DNA of 23,211 nucleotides from a virus (IMGVR_UViG_3300025532_000017:1-23211), one strand, 5' to 3'; numbered from the stretch's first letter, positions 5,203-13,276 are shown. Made by a program: numbers and translations. The notes: a model not told the origin generated them from the sequence alone.

Positions 5203-5505
5203 ATGCCCGCATACGAAGCAACGCCCGCCGAGCTCGAACAGTACGGTGCCAACCTCAACATCTGGCAGCAGATCGCCCTGCTTAACGCATGGAGCCCGCT
5301 GATTGGTTACGGCCAGCGGCTCGTCAACGAGTCGGACCCGTACAAAAAATCGCTGATTGTGGCCGAAGCCCTGGAATGGTTGGCCAGCAAAACCGACGCA
5401 AAACTTGACGATCAGCTGGTGAAGCTGCTGGGCGACATCGTTCGAGCACCGCAGGGCGAAGCCCTCGTGCGCTGGGCGTTGCTCCAAGTGGAGGCCGTCC
5501 GTTGA
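5203..5505 (+). CDS. Hypothetical helical protein (100 aa)
   Basis: ATG at 5203 follows a strong AGGAGG (5191-5196). The protein is all-helical in appearance: NIWQQIALLNAWSPLIGYGQ, KKSLIVAEALEWLASKTDAK, LDDQLVKLLGDIVRAPQGEA. No membrane segment or signal peptide is evident and I recognise no family. It overlaps the next start by four bases (TTGA), so it is translationally coupled to the membrane protein at 5502. Confidence 0.7.
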   Translation: MPAYEATPAELEQYGANLNIWQQIALLNAWSPLIGYGQRLVNESDPYKKSLIVAEALEWLASKTDAKLDDQLVKLLGDIVRAPQGEALVRWALLQVEAVR

Positions 5506-6110
5506 ACGATGAGTCCCTCATACGCCTTGCTGCCGTGGTGGCGGCGGTTGCTCTGCTGGCCGCCCCGTACCGGGACACCGTTGCAGGCTGGCTCTCTGCG
5601 GCCACCGAAGCCGCCAAGCAACACCGAGCCGGCATCGCCCGGTTCGCAGCCGCAGGGCTCTTGATCGCCGCTGCGTGGGGCAAGATCCCCATGCCACGCA
5701 TGCCAGAAGGTGCCGTGCCAACGATTGTCGTGGAGACGCCGAGCGTGGAGATGCAGGCCGTGGTGGCTCCGATTGCCCTGGCGATGAAAGGCATGCCGGC
5801 AGGCGACCGGCTTCTGTGGGCTCAGACTTGGACTAAGGCCGGCGTCGTTGTCGCCGGGGACGCTGTTACCACTGAGGTGGTCTTCACTGACACCCGCAGC
5901 CTCCGAGCCTTCACGGCGCTGGCCTTGGATATTGCGTGGCGGCGAATCGGGCAGCACGCCGCAGGCAGCAACGAGCCGCTGCGGGCCGCCGTTGAGGCCG
6001 CCTACGGCCAGGTGCTGGGAAAGGACGTTGTGCCGGTGACGGCTGACATGCGAGCCCGGTACGTCGAGCTCGCCAAGGCGATTGCGTGGGCCGGGCAAAA
6101 CAAGGGTTGA
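5502..6110 (+). CDS. Two-pass membrane protein of unknown function (202 aa)
   Basis: The TTG at 5502 overlaps the previous stop and is the only start that keeps the N-terminal helix. Two hydrophobic segments are visible: residues about 6-22 (LIRLAAVVAAVALLAAPY) and about 43-59 (AGIARFAAAGLLIAAAWG). The remaining 140 residues are soluble (PAGDRLLWAQTWTKAGVVVA, then RSLRAFTALALDIAWRRIGQ). It sits directly before the papain-like peptidase gene, three bases apart. It could anchor an envelope function or deliver the peptidase, but no family is recognised. Confidence 0.65.
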   Translation: MNDESLIRLAAVVAAVALLAAPYRDTVAGWLSAATEAAKQHRAGIARFAAAGLLIAAAWGKIPMPRMPEGAVPTIVVETPSVEMQAVVAPIALAMKGMPAGDRLLWAQTWTKAGVVVAGDAVTTEVVFTDTRSLRAFTALALDIAWRRIGQHAAGSNEPLRAAVEAAYGQVLGKDVVPVTADMRARYVELAKAIAWAGQNKG

Positions 6111-6113
6111 ACG

Positions 6114-7028
6114 ATGAAGGGATTCGTTCCACTCTTCGGCTATCAGCCCAACCGTGCCGGCACCGATGCGTTTCTGTCCACGCTCGACAAGCCAACGCTG
6201 GCACTTGCAGGGCCTGATCTCGCCCTGGACGAGTCCAAGGACGTTTTTCTTGGCAACGCCCTGCTGCAGGTGAATCCCGGCTGGAAGCGTGGGGCTCAAA
6301 CGATAGGCAGCTGCGTCGGCTGGGGCTGGAGCCTGTCGGTAGACGTGCTCGCCGCCTGCGACGTGGTTCTGAGGAACGAGCCCGAGGCGTACGGCGGTGA
6401 CACGTTGTGCGCGAGCGTCTACGGGTTCAGCCGCGTTGAAGTGCGTGGCCAAAAGAACTATGGCGGCGACGGTTCCTACGGCGGTGCTGCGGCCAAGGCC
6501 GTGAGCCAATACGGCACGCTGCACCTTAGCCAGGCGTACGGCACAAAGACGTACACAGAGCAAAGCGGCACGCTTGAAAAGTCGTGGGGCCGAGATGGCG
6601 TGCCCGACAACCTCGAGCCGTTTGCCAAGCAGCACAAGGTGGCCAACGTCACGCTGGTGCGGACGTTTGAAGAAGCCGCCACGGCCATTCAAAACGGTTA
6701 CCCGGTTGCTGTGTGCAGCGGCCAAGGGTTCAGCATGACGCTCAAGGATGGCTACCTCACGCCGTCTGGCTCGTGGGCTCACTGCATGATGTTTCTCGGC
6801 GTCCGCTGGAAGCCCTACCCGGCCTTGTACTGCGAAAATAGCTGGGGCAACTGCTACACGGGTACGCCAGACAAGAATGTGCCGAAGCCGTTTCAGCTAA
6901 GCGGCGGGTGGGTGAAGGCCGCCACATGCACCAGCATGCTTTCCGGCGAAGACTCTTTTGCCCTCGCGGGCTTTGAAGGCTTCAAGCCGCGTGAACTTCC
7001 AAGTGATTGGCTTAAGGGGATTCTCTGA
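6114..7028 (+). CDS. Papain-like (C1-type) cysteine peptidase (304 aa)
   Basis: The three catalytic blocks of papain-fold peptidases are present in order. Gln62 and Cys67 lie in AQTIGSCVGWGWS (compare the QGSCGSCWAFS block of papain). His223 lies in SGSWAHCMMFLG. Asn242 lies in YCENSWGNCY (compare the NSWG block). GGDGSYGGAAAKAVSQYG resembles the Gly-rich segment between them. It lacks a signal peptide and an obvious propeptide: about 60 residues precede the active Cys. It could cleave a phage protein, a host protein or act in lysis after release by a holin. The next gene starts on its stop codon (TGATG) and encodes a lipoprotein. Confidence 0.85.
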   Translation: MKGFVPLFGYQPNRAGTDAFLSTLDKPTLALAGPDLALDESKDVFLGNALLQVNPGWKRGAQTIGSCVGWGWSLSVDVLAACDVVLRNEPEAYGGDTLCASVYGFSRVEVRGQKNYGGDGSYGGAAAKAVSQYGTLHLSQAYGTKTYTEQSGTLEKSWGRDGVPDNLEPFAKQHKVANVTLVRTFEEAATAIQNGYPVAVCSGQGFSMTLKDGYLTPSGSWAHCMMFLGVRWKPYPALYCENSWGNCYTGTPDKNVPKPFQLSGGWVKAATCTSMLSGEDSFALAGFEGFKPRELPSDWLKGIL

Positions 7029-7294
7029 TGCGTTTTCTTGTCTGCCTGCTCGTCGTGTCCGGTTGCGTCATGGCGTCCATGCCACCGGATGACGGCTTGA
7101 CTGCTGATCTAGCTTGCGAGACGGCCCGCATGGTGACGCAGCTGCGGCAGGAGATTGCCCCGACGCCCGTGACAGACGAGTGCGAGAACTGCCACGGCAA
7201 GGGCACTCTCGGTGACGGGAAGATCAGCACAACTTGTCCGGTTTGCGGCGGCACCGGAAAGAAGCCAAAGAGCGTCTGCACGAACTGCAAATGA
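7028..7294 (+). CDS. Putative lipoprotein with DnaJ-type zinc motifs (88 aa)
   Basis: ATG at 7028 uses the last base of the peptidase stop. The N-terminus (MRFLVCLLVVSGC) ends in a plausible lipobox, VSGC, with Cys13 as the lipidated residue. The C-terminal half has three CxxC pairs: Cys52/55, Cys70/73 and Cys84/87. The first two have the CxxCxGxG form (CENCHGKG, CPVCGGTG) of the DnaJ zinc finger. A zinc-binding domain exported on a lipoprotein is unusual. It may act as an envelope-side adaptor. The stop overlaps the next start by four bases (ATGA). Confidence 0.72.
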   Translation: MRFLVCLLVVSGCVMASMPPDDGLTADLACETARMVTQLRQEIAPTPVTDECENCHGKGTLGDGKISTTCPVCGGTGKKPKSVCTNCK

Positions 7295-7611
7295 CACTTG
7301 AAGAGCTTCACGAATCTGTGTGGAACGACTTGCCGCTCACCAAGCGGGTGGCAGGCCGTGCCCGCGTTGCTCGCATCATCAACCGAGCGCTGAAGAAATG
7401 GCCCGTGGCTGTGCTTCGCCAGTGCGACGAGAAAAAAGCTGAAGTTGTGGGCGTCCACTTGGCTCGCAGCATCAAGCGAGAAGAGCAGCACGAGGTAGGC
7501 ATGGGGTTCATCGCTGCCATCATTCTCGGAACGCTCATCAGCGAAATCATCAAGCAGCTGCTGAAAAAGTGGTGGGCAAACCACGAAGAAATGACGGAGT
7601 TGTGCCGATGA
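7291..7611 (+). CDS. Small basic protein with a C-terminal membrane segment (106 aa)
   Basis: ATG at 7291 overlaps the preceding stop as ATGA; the in-frame ATG at 7234 would overlap the lipoprotein gene by 61 bases. The N-terminal about 70 residues are basic and helical (PLTKRVAGRARVARIINRAL). Residues about 74-92 (GFIAAIILGTLISEIIKQLL) form one hydrophobic helix, followed by KKWWANHEEMTE. It could be an antiholin- or spanin-like membrane protein, but no family is recognised. It is coupled to the next membrane protein by another ATGA overlap. Confidence 0.65.
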   Translation: MTLEELHESVWNDLPLTKRVAGRARVARIINRALKKWPVAVLRQCDEKKAEVVGVHLARSIKREEQHEVGMGFIAAIILGTLISEIIKQLLKKWWANHEEMTELCR

Positions 7612-7850
7612 CGGACGCTGCGAAAGACACGCTCTACAGCATCATTGAGAGGTGGGGATTTCCCACTTTGGTAGCCATTGCCTGCGGCTGGGTGCTTCGC
7701 CAGGACGTGCTGCTGCCGCTCGTAGAAGAGCACCGCACCTTCGTGAAAAGCCTGAGCGAGACGCAGCGCGAGATCAGCCGGGCCGTGACTGAGCAGACAC
7801 GGTTGCTGTACGCCCTGCAGCCTCGAGCAGCGGAACAGCAGGAGAACTAG
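7608..7850 (+). CDS. Small membrane protein with coiled coil, holin candidate (80 aa)
   Basis: ATG at 7608 overlaps the preceding stop by four bases. Residues about 16-35 (WGFPTLVAIACGWVLRQDVL) form a single membrane helix, followed by a long amphipathic helix (EEHRTFVKSLSETQREISRA) with heptad spacing. Size and shape fit small phage membrane proteins from holin regions, but no holin family is assigned. Its place after the peptidase, lipoprotein and a second membrane protein suggests a lysis or envelope module. This is inference. Confidence 0.6.
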   Translation: MTDAAKDTLYSIIERWGFPTLVAIACGWVLRQDVLLPLVEEHRTFVKSLSETQREISRAVTEQTRLLYALQPRAAEQQEN

Positions 7851-7851
7851 C

Positions 7852-8697
7852 GTGGGAATGAATCCGAGACTGCTGAGGCCGACTCAGAACTTGCACCCAG
7901 ACGCTGCAAGTTGGGCCGCCCGTGTGTCAGCAAATGGGGCCGGCTACACAGCAGCCACCATCAAGGCCGTCAATCAGTTCTGCAAAAACATCGCGGCGGC
8001 TGGCATTCGTGATCGGTTCTATCGGCTCAATCTATTCTGCGGCACGGGACTCAACGCCTGCCTCGTTCCGCTGTTTCGAGGGCCGTCTCTTGGTGGAACT
8101 CAGTACGGGAACACCACGGACACCAATGTTGGCGGGCTGTTTATTTCCGGCGATTACGTGGAAACACAAACCGGCGGCGGGCTTGTAGGAAACGCCAGCA
8201 CCAAATATCTGCGAACTGGGTTTATCCACAACACGCTGCCGCAGAACGATTCGCATATTGCGTCATACGAGACTAGCCGAGCGACGGCGACATTCCGCAC
8301 AAGCGTTGGGTGCCGAGCCACCGGGTCAACAGGCTGTTTTATCGTTGGAACTTGGGCTAGCACTTCGCAGTATGCTTTGGTTGGCTACGAGAGCAACTCA
8401 AGCCTTGCGTTGTCCAACAACGCCGGCGGCTTTTACGTCGGCACCATTACCGGCGCATCAACGTCAGCGTTGTATCGCAATGGCACTGGAAAAGTTACCG
8501 CGACGTTGACAACCAGGACGCCTGGTTCGCAAGAAATTTTTGTTTTTGCGCTGAACGACGGCGGATCGTTTAGCGTCCCAACAGACGCGAGGCTAGGCGG
8601 CTACTCGTTTGGCTTGCAGATGACCGATGCTCAAGTAACGTCGTACAACACGGCAATGCAGGCGTTTCAGACGGCCCTAAACAGGAACGTCGGATGA
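7852..8697 (+). CDS. Large extracellular-type or tail-associated protein, LamG-like candidate (281 aa)
   Basis: GTG at 7852 is preferred because AGGAG (7840-7844) stands seven bases before it; ATG at 7858 is too far. The first 60 residues are helical (ATIKAVNQFCKNIAAAGIRD). The rest is Gly/Ser/Thr/Asn-rich with repeated short beta strands (GGLFISGDYVETQTGGGLVG, SNNAGGFYVGTITGASTSAL). The ending, QMTDAQVTSYNTAMQAFQTA, is like the C-termini of phage proteins with concanavalin-like (LamG) jelly-roll folds. A role in virion decoration or surface binding is likely but unproved. The next gene overlaps by four bases. Confidence 0.6.
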   Translation: MGMNPRLLRPTQNLHPDAASWAARVSANGAGYTAATIKAVNQFCKNIAAAGIRDRFYRLNLFCGTGLNACLVPLFRGPSLGGTQYGNTTDTNVGGLFISGDYVETQTGGGLVGNASTKYLRTGFIHNTLPQNDSHIASYETSRATATFRTSVGCRATGSTGCFIVGTWASTSQYALVGYESNSSLALSNNAGGFYVGTITGASTSALYRNGTGKVTATLTTRTPGSQEIFVFALNDGGSFSVPTDARLGGYSFGLQMTDAQVTSYNTAMQAFQTALNRNVG

Positions 8698-9008
8698 TTC
8701 TGTCTGAGGTCTCGTTGCCGCTGCCGTACACAGAGTGCAAGCACCTTGCGCTTGTTTACCCGTATGAGGTGGCCGTGTTGTGGTACTTCATACAACAGCA
8801 GCACGGCGACCCAAGGCACGTTGCTGATGGAAGACAACTCACAGACGGCCGATGGATGCTGGACGGAGATTTGCTCAGCGAAATGCACCCTGCCGGCATT
8901 CTCGGATGGGCCTTACATCACCTGACGCCAGAGATCATGGCGCAGATTGAAGTAGTGCCGATGAGCGAGGTGGCTTCGCTTGTGCCGTCCGTGCCATTTG
9001 TGCCGTAA
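8694..9008 (+). CDS. Hypothetical protein (104 aa)
   Basis: ATG at 8694 overlaps the preceding stop as ATGA. The sequence includes LPYTECKHLALVYPYEVAVL and WYFIQQQHGDPRHVADGRQL, then a helical ending (GILGWALHHLTPEIMAQIEV). No signal peptide, membrane helix or known motif stands out. It is probably co-translated with the larger protein upstream. An 83-base gap follows with a small hairpin (TCGGG/CCCGA at 9056-9060 and 9066-9070) and the GAGGAG site of the next gene. Confidence 0.65.
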   Translation: MILSEVSLPLPYTECKHLALVYPYEVAVLWYFIQQQHGDPRHVADGRQLTDGRWMLDGDLLSEMHPAGILGWALHHLTPEIMAQIEVVPMSEVASLVPSVPFVP

Positions 9009-9091
9009 CTGCAAGAAACACCACGCCGTAGCGTACGTTGACGGCAGGCCACGATTCGGGCACGACCCGAGCCACACACTGAGGAGCGAGC

Positions 9092-9445
9092 ATGAGCCAG
9101 GTACGCATCCGCCGAAGCTTTCGCGTTGTCACCGCCACGGTTGCGACGGCCACGGCCAGCTGCACGACGCTGCGGCTCGAGGACATGGCAGGGGCTGTGA
9201 TGCAGCTGACCACGATCACCACGAATGCCGCGACGATCAACGTCTGGGGAAACACCACGGACGCCGGCACGTTCGCTCAGCTGTACGGCTCTGACGGCTC
9301 GGTGGCGTCTATTACGCTGGCCCCCAGCACCACGAACCAAACGATGTACGCCCTGCCCGATGCGTCGTATGCCGTGCCATACGTCAAGCTGGTGGCAGCC
9401 AACACGAACGCCACGGCGACTGTGTCGATCGTGATGAAGTCTTAG
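9092..9445 (+). CDS. Small beta-rich virion-type protein, unknown (117 aa)
   Basis: ATG at 9092 follows GAGGAG (9081-9086). The sequence is rich in Thr, Ala, Ser and Val and alternates polar and hydrophobic residues (SFRVVTATVATATASCTTLR, then AVMQLTTITTNAATINVWGN), which suggests a beta sandwich. TTDAGTFAQLYGSDGSVAS and KLVAANTNATATVSIVM fit phage decoration or accessory structural proteins. No named family is claimed. The next gene (HNH) begins two bases after its stop, linking it to the packaging module. Confidence 0.65.
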   Translation: MSQVRIRRSFRVVTATVATATASCTTLRLEDMAGAVMQLTTITTNAATINVWGNTTDAGTFAQLYGSDGSVASITLAPSTTNQTMYALPDASYAVPYVKLVAANTNATATVSIVMKS

Positions 9446-9446
9446 C

Positions 9447-9794
9447 GTGCCACAACGTATTCCAATCCACAGGCCGCTGCGTTTGCGTCCCGCACGCAAG
9501 AGGGACGAGAGCACACGCCCGAATGCGGCAGCCCGTGGGTATTGCAGCAGGGCTCACCGAGCGTGGCGTCAGGCTGTGCTGACTCGAGATGCTTGGACGT
9601 GCAGGGAATGCGGCCGCGTCTGTGGTGGCCCCAAGGAGGCCCAGGCTGACCACGTAACGCCCATTAGCCAAGGTGGCGAGCGGTACGACGTAGGGAACGG
9701 GCAATGCCTCTGTATCGCGTGTCACGCACGCAAGACGCTGCGAGAACGCGGCGACCCGGGGCGGGTCGGAAGTATCGGCGAGCCGGTTATATAA
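9447..9794 (+). CDS. HNH endonuclease (115 aa)
   Basis: GTG at 9447 starts two bases after the preceding stop. The HNH core is complete: zinc ligands Cys52/Cys55 (CRECG) and Cys89/Cys92 (CLCIACH), the metal/catalytic Asp68-His69 (ADHVTPISQGG), Asn84 and His93 followed by ARK. HNH proteins encoded next to the terminase genes of HK97-like phages assist terminase in cutting DNA at packaging; position directly before the small terminase supports that role. The N-terminal 35 residues are very basic and likely contact DNA. A homing role is less likely because the gene sits in its usual place in the packaging module. Confidence 0.92.
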   Translation: MPQRIPIHRPLRLRPARKRDESTRPNAAARGYCSRAHRAWRQAVLTRDAWTCRECGRVCGGPKEAQADHVTPISQGGERYDVGNGQCLCIACHARKTLRERGDPGRVGSIGEPVI

Positions 9795-9859
9795 ACCCCG
9801 TGGTATCTCTCTGCGTGCGTGTGAGAGAAATCCGACGCCGTTTTTCAGAGCCAAACGCA

Positions 9860-10321
9860 ATGGGCCGAAAACCAAAGCCAACCGCCATCAAGATTCTGGA
9901 AGGCACCCAACGCGGCCCGGCCAAACGCGAACCGTCCGCGCCGCCAGGCACGCCGCCGATGCCGGAACGCCTGGCCGTTGAGCCGATTGCCGTGGCCAAG
10001 TGGCACGAACTCGTTGACATCCTTGCGAGCATGGGAGTGCTCACGACCGGAGACGGCGAAGCCTTGGCCACGCTGTGTGAAGTCCACGCAGCTGCTCAAG
10101 CCTGCCTGCTTGAACTCAGGGCCAGCGGGCCGACGATCAAAACGGATCTCGGTGGCGTGAAGCCGAATCCCGCCGGCAGTCTGTATCGCGGGCTCGTCGT
10201 GCTGCAGGCCAGCCTGATGGGTGACTTCGGACTGACACCGAGCAGTAGGGTGCGACTTGGGACGAAAGCCGAAACGCCCAAAGACGATCTTGAAGCGTTC
10301 TTCGCCTCCGAAGGTGCCTAG
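9860..10321 (+). CDS. terS: Terminase small subunit, P27 family (153 aa)
   Basis: The protein opens MGRKPKPTAIKILEGTQRGP, the typical start of the P27-type small terminase (PF05119), followed by the Pro-rich stretch and AVAKWHELVDILASMGVLTT plus GDGEALATLCEVHAAAQACL. It binds the packaging-start site and recruits the large subunit. ATG at 9860 gives the family N-terminus; an in-frame ATG at 9704 would overlap the HNH gene. The ribosome-binding site is weak (CAGAG, 9846-9850). A 65-base gap separates it from the HNH gene. The large terminase frame starts before its stop. Confidence 0.9.
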   Translation: MGRKPKPTAIKILEGTQRGPAKREPSAPPGTPPMPERLAVEPIAVAKWHELVDILASMGVLTTGDGEALATLCEVHAAAQACLLELRASGPTIKTDLGGVKPNPAGSLYRGLVVLQASLMGDFGLTPSSRVRLGTKAETPKDDLEAFFASEGA

Positions 10322-11923
10322 TCTTTCGCCGGCTGGCGAGGCTAAGTACCGGCGAGTAGTGCGGTTCTTTGAGGGCGTGCTGCGTCACTCAAAGGGCCAG
10401 CACGCAGGCGAGCGATTCACGCTACTGCCGTGGCAACACGACATCTTCCGCGAGCTCTTCGGCAGGCTGAAGCCTGATGGCATGCGGCAGCGCCGCGTGG
10501 CCTACATTGAGGTGCCCAAAAAAAATGGCGTCTTGGCCCCTGCGGCTGGATGCCGTGGGGGCCAAGGCGACAAGGCAAATCGACACTGCTTGCTGGCATC
10601 GCCCTGTACATGCTCCTGGCCGACGAGGAGCCAGGAGCCGAAGTGTACGGGGCATGCACTGACCGTGAATCCGCAGGCATCATCTACCGCGAAGCCGCCG
10701 CGATGGTGCGGGCATCGCCTGCTCTGTCCAAGGTGCTCGAGGTGGTGGACAGCCGGAAAACGATCATTCACAGGGCAAGCAACTCGTTCTACCGAGTTCT
10801 GTCTGCCGATGCGTTTCGGGCTGAAGGGCTGAACATTCACGCCCTGCTCTTTGACGAACTTCACGCTCAGCGTGATCGCCGCCTGTGGGACGCGCTCAGG
10901 TACGGCGGTGCTTCCCGCCGGCAGCCGCTGCTACTGTCCATCACCACGGCCGGGGAGTTGGACCGCAAAGCTCTGTGGTGGGAACAGCGAACGTATGCCG
11001 AGCGGTGTGCCGCAGACCCGAAGCTGGACCCGGCTTTCTTCGGCTGTGTGTTCAAGGCCGATGAGACGGATGACCCGTTTGCAGAGGCGACGTGGCACAA
11101 GGCAAACCCGTCACTTGGGCACACCATCACGCTGGAGTCATTTGCGGCAGACGCCCTAGAAGCGAAAAATAGTCCTTCAAAACTTAATTCTTTCTTGAGA
11201 TATCGGCTTGACGTAGCCACGGCGTCAGACGTTAGGTGGATTCTGCCCGACAAGTGGGCTGCGTGCGGTGGCGAGTTGCGACCACTTGACGGCCGCCAGG
11301 CGTACGTTGGGCTGGACTTGTCAAGCACCACAGACCTGACGTGCGCTGTGTATCTCTTCCCTGATGAGGACGGCACCTTTGACGTGCTGCCTTTCTTCTG
11401 GGCTGCGTCCGAGAACGCCCAAGGCCGGGCACACCGGGACAAGGTGCCCTATCTCGACTGGGCCAAAGAACGCACTGAGTACGGGCCGCTGCTGCGGCTC
11501 ACGGATGGAAACGCCACCGACTACGACACTGTGCGGCGAGACATCAACGAAATCAGCAAGCGTTTCGTGATTCGGCAGATGGGCATTGACCCGTGGAACG
11601 CTCAGCACATCTCGCAGCAACTGCAAGGAGACGGCTTTGAAATCGTAGAGTTCAGGCAGGGTTTCGGCTCAATGTCGAGCCCTGCCAAGTTCCTAGAGAC
11701 GCTGGTGCTTTCGGGCAAGCTGCGGCACGCCAACAACCCGCTGCTGTCGTGGATGGCCAGTTCCGTGGCAATCGAAATGAACCACGCAGGCGACATCAAA
11801 CTAAGCAAGAGCAAGAGCACAGAACGCATCGACGGCATGGTTGGGCTCGTTGAAGCCGTTGGGCTCTGGCAGAAGGCGACGGCACCGAAGCCAGAACAAA
11901 CCTGGGAAATCCACACCATATGA
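10314..11923 (+). CDS. terL: Terminase large subunit, interrupted at Walker A by a 47-nt gap
   Basis: HK97-type packaging ATPase/nuclease. The first part (GTG at 10314, or TTG at 10257) encodes KYRRVVRFFEGVLRHSKGQH, LLPWQHDIFRELFG and RVAYIEVPKKNG in frame up to 10529. The rest is in the -1 frame from 10577: KSTLLAGIALYMLLADEEPG, Walker B ALLFDELHAQ, coupling SITTAGE, nuclease acidic motifs VGLDLSSTTD, MGIDPW and ERIDGMVGLVEAV. Omitting 10530-10576 gives VPKKNGKSTLLAG, the family Walker A, and a continuous 520-aa protein of normal length. The frame as written is therefore broken. Bypass, -1 frameshift on the A8 run, mutation or sequence error are all possible. Its stop overlaps the portal start by four bases. 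Confidence 0.88.
10529..10569 (+). promoter_or_regulatory. 18-bp RNA hairpin in the large-terminase coding gap
   Basis: Bases 10529-10546 pair without interruption with 10552-10569 around the loop TGGAT (10547-10551); 15 pairs are Watson-Crick and three are G-U type. The core is CTTGGCCCC (10532-10540) against GGGGCCAAG (10558-10566). It begins at the last base of GGC (10527-10529) and ends shortly before another GGC (10574-10576). A run of eight A (10518-10525) lies directly upstream. The arrangement resembles the take-off codon, hairpin and matching landing codon of T4 gene 60 bypassing, and also a slippery run plus stimulatory hairpin. Confidence 0.75.
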
Positions 11924-13272
11924 TCGCCAACGCCGAGACGCCCGAGAAGTCCTACCGCATCATTGATCTGCGCGGCTCGTACGGTGACGGCTGGAGCGAG
12001 TCGCCGGCTCGAGGCCCGGCCGGGGTTCGCATCACGCCCGAGACGGCGCTGATGTGCTCGGCGGTGCTGGCCTGCGTGCGGTTGATTGCCGAGAACGTGG
12101 CGACGATTCCGCTGCACCTGTACCGGCGTCTGGCAGAGGGCGGCAAAGAGCGTGCCCGTGATTTGCCGCTGTACCGGATTCTCTCGCAGGCACCCAACGG
12201 CTGGCAAACGTCGTTTGAGTTCCGCGAGATGCTGACGGCTCACTGCCTACTGTACGGCAACGCCTACGCCGAGATCCGCAGCGGTTCCGCTGGGGCTGTC
12301 ACTGAGCTCTGGCCGCTGCATCCGTCGCGCATGAAGGTGACGCAGCTGGAAGACGGCACGCTGCGGTACTGCTACCGCGAGCAGAACGGAAGCGAAACGT
12401 ACTACCGACAGGATCAGATTTTCCACCTGCGTTGGCTGAGCCAGGACGGCGTGACCGGCATGCTGCCTATCACGCTCTCGCGTGACGCTATCGCCCTGGC
12501 CCAAGCCCTTGAGGCTCATGGCGGCTCGTACTTCGGCAACGCCTGCCGGCTGTCGGGGCTCATGGAGTCCGACAACCCGATCACGGTTGAGACTGCCGAG
12601 CGGCTGCGTGAGCAGTTTGAAAGAATTCACAGGGGCGCTGACAGGGCTCATAGGACGGCTGTGCTGCCGCAGGGCGTGCATTGGAAGGACGTGCAGGCGT
12701 CCAACGAGGCGAGCCAGTTCCTTGAGACGCGGGCGTATCAGACGGTTGAGATTTGCCGTGCGTACCGGGTGGACCCGTCGTACGTGCAGGACAAGACCAA
12801 GGTTGGCTACGCGAGCCAGGAGCAGGCCGCCATTGACTTGGTGCAGCAGACGCTGCTGCCGTGGTTCCGCCGTTGGGAATCCGCGATCACCCGCGACTTG
12901 GTGACGCAGGATGACGTGTACTTTGCTGAGTTTGATACCCGTGGTCTGCTGCGTGGCGACTTGGCCGCCCAGGGTGCGTGGCTGCAAACGATGCTCACCA
13001 CCGGCATCTACAGCGTGAACGAGTGCCGTGAGGTGCTCAACATGAACCCGATTGGCCCCGAGGGCGATCAGCGGTACATGCAGATGAACCTGACCACGAT
13101 GCAGGGCATCGCTGCCACGGCCGCCGTTGGCAACGCTGGCGAGCCAGCCCCGGCGGACAACCTGCCGCAGTCGTACACAGACAAGCTGCTTGCCGGGCCG
13201 CCGGTTGAGCCCGAGGCACCCAAGCCCGTAAGCCCACTGCCACGCTCTCGCAAGCCACGAAAGGAGAAATGA
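11920..13272 (+). CDS. Portal protein, HK97 family (450 aa)
   Basis: The protein forms the dodecameric portal through which DNA is packaged. Family features (PF04860) are seen in order: ALMCSAVLACVRLIAENVAT IPLHLYRR near the N-terminus, SQAPNGWQTSFEFREMLTAH, LLYGNAYAEI, LWPLHPSRM, DQIFHLRWLSQDGVTGMLPI, and FLETRAYQTVEICRAYRVDP with the YASQEQAAIDLVQQTLLPWF segment. The C-terminus has GIYSVNECREVLNMNPIGP and a Pro-rich basic tail. Length is typical. ATG at 11920 overlaps the terminase stop as ATGA. The gene for a Gly-rich protein follows four bases after its stop. Confidence 0.95.
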   Translation: MIANAETPEKSYRIIDLRGSYGDGWSESPARGPAGVRITPETALMCSAVLACVRLIAENVATIPLHLYRRLAEGGKERARDLPLYRILSQAPNGWQTSFEFREMLTAHCLLYGNAYAEIRSGSAGAVTELWPLHPSRMKVTQLEDGTLRYCYREQNGSETYYRQDQIFHLRWLSQDGVTGMLPITLSRDAIALAQALEAHGGSYFGNACRLSGLMESDNPITVETAERLREQFERIHRGADRAHRTAVLPQGVHWKDVQASNEASQFLETRAYQTVEICRAYRVDPSYVQDKTKVGYASQEQAAIDLVQQTLLPWFRRWESAITRDLVTQDDVYFAEFDTRGLLRGDLAAQGAWLQTMLTTGIYSVNECREVLNMNPIGPEGDQRYMQMNLTTMQGIAATAAVGNAGEPAPADNLPQSYTDKLLAGPPVEPEAPKPVSPLPRSRKPRKEK

Positions 13273-13276
13273 TTTT

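Noticed and set aside
6363-6375. Further copy of the repeat end box (TGGTTCTG) inside the peptidase gene
   Set aside because: There is no matching GAAC arm or stems at the right distance, so it is a chance match in coding sequence.
5412-6782. Long reverse-strand frame (456 codons) opposite several genes
   Set aside because: It spans four well-supported + strand genes, has no motif, and is expected from GC-rich codon bias on the opposite strand.
8980-9294. Cys/His-rich + strand frame starting before 9092
   Set aside because: It overlaps the gene at 9092 by about 200 bases and lacks a ribosome-binding site; the CxxC pattern is probably accidental.
10518-10579. Self-splicing intron in the terminase
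   Set aside because: 47 nt is far too short for group I or II introns and no core elements are present.
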